A program made the position numbers and the translations under genes. This document shows, one piece after another, positions 9,096 through 16,745 of a stretch of DNA of 17,500 nucleotides. Below the pieces are notes generated by a model. It was not told where the DNA came from, searched no databases, and was given only the letters and a program-made list of their open reading frames with translations. Origin of the DNA: Acanthamoeba sp. SK_2022b (lineage: Eukaryota; Discosea; Longamoebia; Acanthamoebidae); NCBI GenBank assembly GCA_027943245.1, contig JANDJZ010000617.1:1-17500 (forward strand), given 5' to 3'. Each line of letters begins with the position of its first letter. Position 1 is the stretch's first letter.

Positions 9096-10650
9096 CGAGT
9101 GAAGCAGAGATGGATTCGTTTGCTCATAATGAGAGTCGGCGTGCAGGTACAAGACTTCCGAGCAGCTGGTGTCGCACGACGCCAAGAGCAACATCTTCAA
9201 CTACCACTACACCTTCTCGGCCGAGATCGTGCCCATCTGCAGGGACGACCTCGTGTGCCTCCCCCGGAAGCTCGCCCAGCAGCTGGGCAACATCAGGTCT
9301 CACACACCCCCCTCTCTCTTCCCCCCCCCGATTATTTTTGTCGACAAAATGTAGCGAGCCGCTAACCTCCCTCCCCCTGGCGTTGTTGTTGTTCACGCGT
9401 GCAGCCCGCTCGTGCTGGCCACCAAGGTGTCCAACCTGATCCACATGATCGACCCCAACACCCTCCAGAGTACATCGCCGCCCCCTGTGTGTGCGTGCGT
9501 GAACGGGCGGTTAACCCCCCCCCCCAAACCGCTGTCGACAATTGCAGTGGTCGAAATTCCGGCGCCCGTGTACTGGCAGGACCCGTTCCGCGCCATCTCC
9601 ACCAAGCAGAACCTCACCGAGTTCATCGTCCTCGACATCTCCACGTCCGGCGCCCCGCGCGGCAAGGTAAACGCAACGCAACACGCGCACGCGCAGATAT
9701 GAAGCATCATCAACAACATCTGATCCGTCGCCTCTCTTGTTGTCGCGCAGCATCTGCTGGCTGACGTGCAGGTGGCGCGCACGCGAGACTTTGGCAACAA
9801 CGACACGATGTTCTACGTGCGCACCCACCTGGGCACCTACCTCAACCCCGGCGACTACGCGCTCGGCTACGACCTCACCTCCCAGAACGTCAACGAGGCC
9901 GACCTCAACGGTCTCCGCGGCCGACAGGTTCCCGACGTGGTGCGTTCACCATCTCCTCCTCGCGTTACCCCCCCCCCCAAAGCATGTGCGGGGCTGACCA
10001 ATCGCGGCGTTGGTGATCAGATTTTGGTGCGAAAGACGTATCCGGCGCGCCGACGCAAGCCGCGAAACCGCATCTGGAAGGTCAGGCAGCTGGCCAAGGA
10101 GGAGCAGGACAACGCCCGCCGCGGCGATGCCGACAAGCAAAAGTACATGCTCCTCCCTCTCGTTTATAATAAACAAAAAACAATTATTTTATTATTTTAT
10201 TATTTTATTATTTATTATTTCAGCAACCAACCAACGATGACATCACATAACGGCGTACAAAATTGTGGTGATCGTGCAGCCAGGACTACGAGACCTTCAT
10301 GCAGGAGCTCGAAGAGGACCCCGAGCTGCGCGCCGGCCTCAACCTCTACAAGGGTGCGTGTCCCCCCCCAATCCCGCGTCGCTGTTTTGTGGTGGCGCCA
10401 ACAGCAGCTCACATCGTACGGGCGTTGTGTTGCGGCGCAGTTCCTGGAGCCGTGGCTGCCTCTGGCGGAATGGAGACCGACGAGGAGGTCGAGGACCTGC
10501 CCGAGGTAAGGAGTCCCCCCGGCTTACTGCCCTTTGTTCATGACACACCCTTCTCACACTTGGTTTCTTCTTCTTCTTCTTTTGTCCCAGCCTGGCGTGG
10601 ATGAACTCATTGACGAGCTTGAGGACATGGCCATCGCTGCCGACGAGTAG
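8114..10650 (+). CDS. NMD3: NMD3, 60S ribosomal subunit nuclear export adaptor
   Basis: NMD3 binds pre-60S subunits and recruits the exportin Crm1. Eleven exons give 507 aa: 8114-8184, 8314-8448, 8528-9001, 9147-9296, 9405-9469, 9548-9666, 9751-9939, 10021-10142, 10280-10353, 10441-10505 and 10591-10650. All phases agree, and the length fits the family (about 500-520 aa). The N-terminal zinc-binding region is visible: C26-C27-x-C29, C41-x2-C44, C64-x2-C67 and later C149-x2-C152. Landmarks are GIPKNIIIHSC, WVYCELESRELLTFCL, MPDGLDFYFGHRSHA, QVPDVILVRKTYP and the basic PARRRKPRNR stretch. The C-terminus (DELIDELEDMAIAADE) is acidic with spaced hydrophobics, as expected for the leucine-rich export signal region. 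Exon 1 was set by joining ...VAAT to ILCCICGT, which matches the family's N-terminal layout. Intron 3 contains a long (CA)n run that is open in frame and must not be read as protein. Confidence 0.95.
9016..9094 (+). repeat. (CA)n microsatellite in NMD3 intron 3
   Basis: A nearly pure CA dinucleotide tract of about 79 bp, broken once near 9032 by an extra C. It lies just downstream of the exon 3 donor. Confidence 0.95.
10181..10220 (+). repeat. AT-rich ATTTT-type tandem repeat in NMD3 intron 8
   Basis: Repeated TTATT units follow an A-rich run. It is an intronic simple repeat, about 60 bp upstream of the acceptor used for exon 9. Confidence 0.85.
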
Positions 10651-11270
10651 TCCTTACCGCCCTGATCAGTGCCTCCCCGCATGTTTTCACAGCTACTATA
10701 TTAAACACATGTCACGGAGCAACGTCGGCCAACCCACAGTGTATTACAGGGTAAGAGAAGTAACATGTTAACCTTGTATCATGCTCAGCTTCTTTGAGCC
10801 ACATCCCCTGTCCAATTAATACCCTCCCGGGACCGACCCACTTAACCTCGCCGCCAGTCGATCCTCTTCCTCTACAAGAGCTGGCGCCGAGTAGAACATA
10901 CATGGGTATATTTGATGTTTGAATAGGGAAGTTTGTTTTTTGCTTGCAAGGAACCGAACCGCTTCTGGGAATACAGAGCAGTGTCGGCAAGTCCTTTAAG
11001 GACTTTAGACTTTGAACTCTTCGATCTAAACGATGTCCGAGTGTTTATGGTGCCTTCCTGCCATGCGTGGCCGCGTCTTGTTACGCCTCTAGTACTCGTA
11101 AGTTATGGGAAGGTTTGACCCGAAAAAGGGTATGGCTCGGAAAAGGGAAAAGGAAACAAAAGGGTGCCTGATTTTGGCGGGAAGGCGGAAAGCCTGAAAA
11201 GGTAAGTTTCTATGAAGTAGTGAATTACTGACTGATTGCTGGAAGAGGGTGCCTCATGTTGAATATAACG
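10651..11270. other. Intergenic, no confident gene; contains an orphan E2F-like site
   Basis: This 620-bp stretch follows NMD3. A minus-strand frame is open for 77 codons (11102 to 10872, ending in TAG) but has no ATG start and no recognised domain. A 7-bp palindrome (AGTCCTT, one base, AAGGACT) lies near 10995. Two strong donor-like GTAAGT sites (near 11099 and 11200) are on the plus strand with no assigned exon. Nothing here is good enough for a gene call. Confidence 0.35.
11172..11183 (+). promoter_or_regulatory. E2F-like element without an assigned gene
   Basis: TTTTGGCGGGAA is a near-perfect E2F/DP site, of the same type as those next to CKS1 and the small gene. It is about 90 bp left of the first CpG-depleted island, with no intact ORF within reach on either side. 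Confidence 0.45.
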
Positions 11271-11395
11271 TGAAACAGTCACTTGTCATGGAGAAAGGCT
11301 TGTTCATTGAGGGTAATATCTGTTGCCAGTTTTTATATGGTGCCCAGATCCTCAAGTCTTCAGCCACACATAAATGGAGTAATTTTCTTCAAACT

Positions 11396-11544
11396 GAGTG
11401 TTCAGGAAAATGAGACAGTGACTCATTTTCTGTAGCCAGCACCTGTCTGGGAAGGTGTTGTAAATGTCTGCATTACTGCTAATTTGACTGTTGAAAACTG
11501 TAGACATTTTGAGAAGGGACAGTGCCTCATTTTCCTGAACACTC
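11396..11544. repeat. Perfect 19-bp inverted repeat (149 bp end to end)
   Basis: The arm GAGTGTTCAGGAAAATGAG at 11396-11414 is exactly reverse-complementary to 11526-11544. The left arm also overlaps a local palindrome (GAAAATGAG, 7 bases, CTCATTTTC), and GACAGTG-x-CTCATTTTC recurs beside the right arm. It resembles a small hairpin or MITE-like relic inside the CpG-poor island. No flanking target duplication is evident. Confidence 0.8.
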
Positions 11545-11603
11545 TGTTTTCAGGTTTGTTATGCTCTTGCACCTCCTTCCAACAACACACTTTGTTGCTT
11601 AAC

Positions 11604-11935
11604 AAGTAGTAGCTGAGCAGGAGTTGTATGTTGAATTCAAGGGACAGGTTGAGTTGTCCAAGGTGGAGGCCTCTGAATGGAAGCAGATGGTCAATGAAGG
11701 GAAGAAGTTGGTGCTTGTGGGGCAGGTAGACAAAAGTCAACTTGGGGGAGGAGCTTGATGTCAAGTTGGAAAGAGTTGAGGACAACTCTGTTCCATTATT
11801 GGAAGTGTTATGTTGGTGACTGGGTTGCAACTGGTGGGCCAGGTTGTCTCCAGCATTGAAGCAGGTCTGAAGATGTCCAAGAGCCTGGTGCATGCAAGGC
11901 TTGACATGTCAAAGATCACAGCAGCCAAGACCACC
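11604..11935 (+). pseudogene. Possible decayed coding fragments, plus strand
   Basis: Three consecutive plus-strand stretches in different frames each look protein-like: EFKGQVELSKVEASEWKQM and following, then ELDVKLERVEDNSVPLLEV, then LQLVGQVVSSIEAGLKMSK to a stop near 11943. They could be one ancestral ORF broken by two frameshifts. No family is recognised. A minus-strand ORF overlaps part of the same stretch, so at most one of the two readings is right. Confidence 0.2.
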
Positions 11936-12069
11936 TTGTGGTAGGCAGGTTGGGGGTTGCCATCTGTGTTGACCTTGTGGACTGGAGGAAGGGTTGCCAT
12001 GTGCCCCATGAGGGAGAGAACTAGGAGCAGCACCAGAGCCAGCATCATTTTGCTGGACTTTGAAGCCAT
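11761..12069 (-). CDS. Hypothetical 102-aa ORF with signal-peptide-like start
   Basis: The ORF starts MASKSSKMMLALVLLLVLSL, a good secretion signal or membrane anchor by eye: a short basic N-region, about 13 hydrophobic residues, then small residues. The remaining ~77 residues match nothing I know. It lies wholly in the CpG-depleted island, and downstream protein-like sequence continues in another frame. A relic is therefore as likely as a live gene. Confidence 0.25.
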   Translation of the reverse strand: MASKSSKMMLALVLLLVLSLMGHMATLPPVHKVNTDGNPQPAYHKVVLAAVIFDMSSLACTRLLDIFRPASMLETTWPTSCNPVTNITLPIMEQSCPQLFPT

Positions 12070-12071
12070 TG

Positions 12072-12759
12072 CTTTGTTGGTAGTAGTGGTTTGTGTGGTT
12101 CAGTAGGTGGGTGAAGATATGCACAGGCAGGTGCAGGCTCTCCTAAATAGGGCTGGTTTGTGCAGGAATTGTGTGCAATCAACAACACAACATATAGGCT
12201 GTGGACACTTGTGATTGCTGTTGCACACAAGTTGTGCTGAAACAAGAGGTACCTGAGGTAGAGCAGAGTGTTTGCTGGGGCAGTACTTGTATTATTGAAG
12301 CAGAGATCTGCTCTTCAGAGGCTAGCCTTTCATGGCCTCCTCACAAAGCTTGTCTACCATGGCCATCCAGACATGGCTGAGTGCTTTGGAGGTCGAGGGT
12401 GGGCATCACACCAAAGGGCAGTACTTGAAGCAGACCTCCATCTTAGCAAGTGTCCCATAGATATGCTATGTTGGTCTCATGGTGTTGCCTGAGCCCTGGA
12501 ACTGTGGTGTGTAAGCGTGGTGAGTCTGGTGTGCACCTGGTATCATCAGGAGGACAGAGAACACATTGTAACTGACCAAGGCCAGTAGAGAGAAGCTTAA
12601 CACCAAAAATATAAAAGTTGATTTTTTGCATTCATTTTAAACTTTTTTAAATACAAACAATGGCAATGCCAGTATGCTCCCTCAAGTGGTTCTGCTTAGA
12701 GTGTATTTGCAGGATGCTGGGGTTGCTGCCTTCGCCCAACCTTGCTGATAAAGCCTCTT
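12072..12759. other. Gene-free part of CpG-depleted island
   Basis: No supported gene. There are short repeats only: CAGTACTTG followed by GAAGCAGA occurs near 12280 and again, without the insert, near 12420, and TTGTGTGCAA near 12169 is inverted as TTGCACACAA near 12221. An AT-rich patch lies at 12600-12655. Confidence 0.4.
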
Positions 12760-12882
12760 GTGTTGTTGTGGAGGTGTGGTGGTGTGGTGTTATGGTGGTG
12801 ATGTTGTGGTGGTGTGGTGTGGTGATGGTGTGATATTGATGTGGTGATGGGTGGTGGTGTTGTGGTGTTGCAGTGATGGTTG
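12760..12882 (+). repeat. Degenerate GGT/GTGGT simple repeat
   Basis: About 120 bp of imperfect GGTGT, GGTGAT and GTTGTGGT units, strongly G/T on the plus strand. On the minus strand it reads as His/Thr-rich low-complexity ORFs, which are not genes. Confidence 0.85.
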
Positions 12883-13289
12883 GTACCAATCTTCCTTGCC
12901 ATCTGCCCTCAGAGATTAAGCAATATGTACCCCAGGAAGCCTTTTTCTGTCCACCTGACATGGAGTGGCCCTAACCAGGCAGGTAGGGTTGCTGGTACTG
13001 CTGCCCTGACCCTCACTTTCAGTGCAGCATTCTGAGAAGCCCAATTACTTTCTGATAAACCTGCACATCAGAGCTTTGCTTAATCATCCTTTCCACTGTG
13101 CTATCTACTTCCTCTCTGCAGCCCTGCACTTCACCAGTGGAGGCATCTCAACACCAAGATTGCAAGGGTGGCACATGCTTCATATTCTCCTCCGTGCCCG
13201 GCCAGGAAAAGCGAGCACGAAGCAAAAGAAAAAAGGAATGAAATATTCATGAAAAACCGAAACAAAGCCAAAAAGCACCGGTGCAGTTG

Positions 13290-14047
13290 ATGAAGAGGAC
13301 ACCGCCTGTTGGTGGTCTCCGTGGAGGTCTTCCTAAAGTCACATCACATTCTGCAGCTCCTTTATTTCCTGTGTCATCTTCAGCTCCTACCTCGATGAGC
13401 GTCTCAGCATTTGCATTCACGCCCTCTTCCGCTCTCCTTCCTGCTGCTTCCTACTCCAATCTCGCTGCACCTGCACCATCACCTACCACACTCGGCACGC
13501 GCACCGACTCCCTCCTCTCCTCCTCACCGTCTTCATTTTCTTCATCTTCGCTACTCGATTGCATCGAGGAGAAGACGCGGCAAGCGCGAAGATCTGGCGC
13601 TTTGCAGACCATCCCAACGCTGTGCCAGCTTATTAAAGACGCCACAGTTCCAATCGATGGGAGGCCCCTCCTGGTACGCTTTTGGTCGCTACAGCCACCT
13701 GTTCCCCGGACTCACTACTGCTCTGGCAGTTTCCGGTGAGGATCAAGGCAGAGGGGGGCGTCTACAACAAGCCCGACGTGCTCACCGATAACCTGGGGTC
13801 AGCCTCTCCTCAATAATCAAAAGTCTGAAGTAGAGCAAGGCGCAGTGCTGACATTGCTCACTCACTCTCTCTTGCTCCAGAAAGCGCGACCCGTTCGTGC
13901 CGCCGTACGAAGAGGACCTGTTCGTGGAGTGGGACTTTAGCGTGGGCCCGGCCCACTCTCCCCGATCCAAGCACGTCCTCGTGCTCAACAAGTACAACGT
14001 GCTGCCCAACCACGCGCTCATCGTCACCACCGATTTCCAGGTGTTTG

Positions 14048-14125
<78 letters not shown>

Positions 14126-14988
14126 CGTGCATGCGCCACTTGAGCTCTTTGCGCACAGTGAGTGACTCACCCGTACGCGTGGGCGCAGCCACAATCGGAT
14201 CCCCTCAACGAGAGCGACTTCGAGGTCTTCTGGCGGGGCGTGGACAACGTGAAGGGCTTCGGGTTCTACAACTGCGGCGCCAACGCCGGGCCAAGGTGCC
14301 GACCGTCTTCGCTTCGTTCTTTCGTTTCGCTTCGCTTCGCTTCGTTCTTTGTGTGGCCTCTCTGACCCAAGGTGGGCCTGTGCTGGGCCCTGTTGTGTCG
14401 CGTGGTCCCAGCCAACCGCACAAGCACATGCAGGTGGTGCCCCTTCCGCTCAAGGACGGGACCGAGCTGCCGCTGCTGCGAGCGCTCGACGAGCACACGC
14501 GGGCCATCGGGGACGTCGACGACGGCGCGCCGTTCACGCTGCCCCGATTCCCGTTCAAGCACGCCGTGTGCCGTTTGCCCCGACTGCTCCGCGACGCCGA
14601 CGGCCAGGTACCGCCGCGCGCGCGCGTGTCGTGTCGTATCATGCAATGCTGTGCGTGTGCGTGTGCGTGCCTGTCTTGCTCACGTCGAGCGGCACGCCAG
14701 GTGATTGGGCGGGACCTGGCCAGCATGTACAGGCGATTGCTGGCCGCGGTCCACGTGGCCGACGGTGGACACGAGGGCTCGCCGGCCCGTGACGGCGATC
14801 AGGGGCACCACAACGTGCTGCTGTCGCCGCGGTGGATGATGGTCGTCCCGCGCACGCGGGAGGGCATGGACGGGCTGAGCGGCAACGGGCTGGTGTTCGC
14901 CGGCGTGTTCTTCGCCAAGGACCAGCAGCTCTGCGACAAGCTGGCCGACATCGGGCCCATGCGCTTCCTCGCTCGGGTCACGTCGTGA
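13290..14988 (+). CDS. ATP adenylyltransferase / Ap4A phosphorylase (APA1/2 family)
   Basis: This enzyme phosphorolyses diadenosine tetraphosphate to ADP and ATP. Exons 13290-13673, 13730-13797, 13881-14040, 14189-14295, 14412-14607 and 14701-14988 join in phase to give 400 aa. The core matches the family: LLFPVRIKAEG, KRDPFVPPYEEDLFVEW, SPRSKHVLVLNKYNVLPNHA, GFGFYNCGANAGPSQPHKHM and the C-terminal RWMMVVPRTRE. The catalytic HIT-like motif is H243-x-H245-x-Q247; it is rebuilt only when exons 4 and 5 are spliced (AG + C). The N-terminus is about 80 residues longer than yeast Apa1, Ser/Ala/Pro-rich and starts with basic residues, so it may be a targeting presequence. A GTG two codons before the chosen ATG is in frame but not used. 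An AATAAA overlaps the end at 14990-14995. Confidence 0.93.
14048..14124 (+). repeat. (CT)n-(GT)n compound microsatellite in Ap4A phosphorylase intron 3
   Basis: About 19 bp of CT repeats run directly into about 58 bp of GT repeats, starting 7 bp after the exon 3 donor. Confidence 0.95.
14307..14350 (+). repeat. TTCGC pentanucleotide repeat in Ap4A phosphorylase intron 4
   Basis: Imperfect TTCGC/TTCGT units lie 11 bp after the exon 4 donor. It is another simple repeat sitting in an intron of this gene. Confidence 0.85.
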
Positions 14989-14989
14989 C

Positions 14990-14995
14990 AATAAA
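14990..14995 (+). terminator. Candidate poly(A) signal of Ap4A phosphorylase
   Basis: AATAAA begins one base after the TGA stop (14986-14988), followed by AT-rich sequence. This would make a very short 3' UTR. The next gene starts only 132 bp after the stop. Confidence 0.5.
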
Positions 14996-15120
14996 TTAAT
15001 TTTCGATTTTTAATGAATTAAAATATCAGGAGGTGTCGACAAGAATGTGATCGCATGGCTTTGCTGTGGTGGACGGGAAAAAAAAACATCAATAACACAA
15101 TAACTCGAATTGGATAGAAG

Positions 15121-15718
15121 ATGTTGGCACCCGAGCAGTCTTCGGGCGGGCCACCTCTGCGCGACTCGCAAGATTCAGACGCCGAGGCCATGGCCGCAGG
15201 AGGCGCCTCCGTGCGTACCATTACCTGCGTCGTCGTCGGCGACGGTACCCACAACACAGCTATATTATTCTGGCTATATTATTCATAAAATTATTGCGTG
15301 TTGTCGGCACAGAAAGGAAAAACAAATCTAGATAACCTTTTTTCCATTTTATTTGGATTTTTAGTTTTTTAAAAACAAAAATAATAATTTTATCTGACAA
15401 TGATTGATTTATGACTGCAGCTGCGGTGGGCAAGACGTCCCTGCTGACGGCCCTCACCATCAAGGTGCTCCTCCTCCTCTCTCCCTTACGCAAGTAGCAC
15501 TCGCGCGCGCGCAGTTCTTGTTTCCTGTGTCGTGTGTGCGTCGTGAGGAGCGGCAGCCGTGCGCCGCCAGTGGTGACTTGCCTCACCCACCACGTGGATG
15601 CTCGAGAGCAGGACAACTCGGGGATGGGGCGAGGCGAACAAGGCATGGAGTACCACAAGAAAGTGCCCCTCATCGGCGACGACGGCGAGGTGCGCACACG
15701 CAGCATGCAGCACGCGCG

Positions 15719-15774
<56 letters not shown>

Positions 15775-16442
15775 AATGTGTGTTGTGCGTTGTGTGGCGC
15801 GGAAAGGTGGAGGAGACGGTGTACCTGCGGCTCATCGATACGCCGGGCGAAGTGCACGACACACGCGGACCCAAGCACTACCCGTCGGCCGACGTCTTCC
15901 TCATCTGCTTCTCCATCATCTCCCCCACCTCTGTACACAGCGTCCTCGACCGGGTATCCCCCCCTCCCCCCTCTACCCCTCCGTGCGCGTTCGTGTCGCG
16001 GTTCGCTCATGGGTGGACGTTGCCAGTGGATACCGGGCGTGCGACAAGCCAATCCGAAAGCGCCCATCGTGCTCGTGGGCATGAAGGTCGACCTACGGTA
16101 CACGACACACAACGCATGCACGCGCGCGCGCGCGCATCGAGCAATGCCACGTAAAAAAACACAGAACACGTGCTAACATAGCCTTGTGGGGGGGGGGGGC
16201 GAGCGAGCAGACACGACGAGGACATACTGCGACGGTTGGCGGAGCGCAACTTCAGTCCGGTGACGGAGCAGCAGGGGCAGGAGCTGCAGCAGCAGATCAA
16301 CGCCCTCGAGTACTTTGAAATCACCACCTCCGAAATCGAAGTCCTCGACCTACTCGCCACCGAGGTACCACCGCCCACGCACGCACGCACGCACGCACAC
16401 GCGCGCGCAACGCATTGCGCACATGACGTGACGTTGTGTCGC

Positions 16443-16505
<63 letters not shown>

Positions 16506-16723
16506 GTGGTGGGGGGGGGCAGGTGGTGCGCGGGGCGGTGGGGAAGCCGAAGCCAAGGAAAGGCGGCAAGAAGGACAAGAAGAAGCACAAGAGCGGCGGC
16601 GGCAACAAGTCATCGCACGCTGCCGGGAGCAGCAGCAGCAGCCCCATCTCCAGCTCCAGCCCCAAGGCGAGCAAGTCGCGGGGAGGCGGAGGCAAGAACA
16701 AGAAGGGCTGCGTCATGTCCTGA
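15121..16723 (+). CDS. Atypical Rho-family small GTPase with CAAX end
   Basis: Rho proteins switch between GTP and GDP forms at membranes to control actin. Exons 15121-15244, 15421-15464, 15612-15689, 15807-15953, 16027-16097, 16211-16364 and 16523-16723 join in phase, 272 aa. The P-loop GDGAVGKTSLL is intact. The rest is unusual: the switch I exon has no clear conserved Thr, the G3 motif is DTPGEV instead of DTAGQE (the catalytic Gln position is Glu), G4 is MKVD instead of N/TKxD, and G5 is EITTS instead of ECSA. A Rho-type insert helix region (DILRRLAERNFSPVTEQQG) supports the subfamily. The C-terminal ~65 residues are Lys/Gly/Ser-rich and end CVMS, a prenylation box. A 35-residue N-terminal extension is also present. 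Exon 3 (switch I) has the least certain boundaries. Confidence 0.82.
15721..15772 (+). repeat. (GT)n microsatellite in Rho GTPase intron 3
   Basis: A pure GT run of about 52 bp, 31 bp after the exon 3 donor. Confidence 0.95.
16444..16504 (+). repeat. (TG)n microsatellite in Rho GTPase intron 6
   Basis: A TG run of about 61 bp, ending about 18 bp before the exon 7 acceptor. It is followed by a G-rich run and the acceptor GGCAG. Confidence 0.95.
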
Positions 16724-16745
16724 GGAGCAAGAGTTGTATGAAACG

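Larger units (their letters stand above)
11271..13192. mobile_element. CpG-depleted island, probable decayed inserted or repetitive DNA
   Basis: Direct count: only three CpG dinucleotides (12394, 12516 and 12733) occur in about 1.9 kb, while neighbouring exons often have four to twelve per 60 bases. TG and CA are correspondingly abundant. The edges are sharp: CpG is last seen at 11269 and returns at 13193. Coding-like fragments occur on both strands but are short and change frame. The pattern fits CpG methylation followed by deamination of an old insertion. No transposase, reverse transcriptase or target-site duplication could be identified, so the mobile-element label is inference. Confidence 0.45.

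Noticed and set aside
8535..9365. 276-aa plus ORF including a His-Thr run
   Set aside because: It is NMD3 exon 3 read through the (CA)n tract of intron 3; the family sequence resumes at 9147 after splicing.
10965..10990. U6 snRNA-like ATACAGAG string
   Set aside because: Only the short core matches; no surrounding U6 sequence or T-run terminator is present.
10712..10990. 92-aa minus ORF after NMD3
   Set aside because: No domain and no codon bias like the neighbours; its proximity to the NMD3 3' end suggests chance.
12268..12492. Possible reverse-transcriptase-like fragment on the minus strand (PPSTSKALSHVWMAMVDKL)
   Set aside because: Too short, frame-broken and without the catalytic Asp-Asp motif; the likeness is probably chance.
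12647..12961. His/Thr-rich minus ORF
   Set aside because: It is the translated GGT-type simple repeat.
10651..13289. tRNA, rRNA or CRISPR in the gene-poor region
   Set aside because: No tRNA B-box (GTTCGA) in context, no rRNA segment and no regularly spaced identical repeats were seen.
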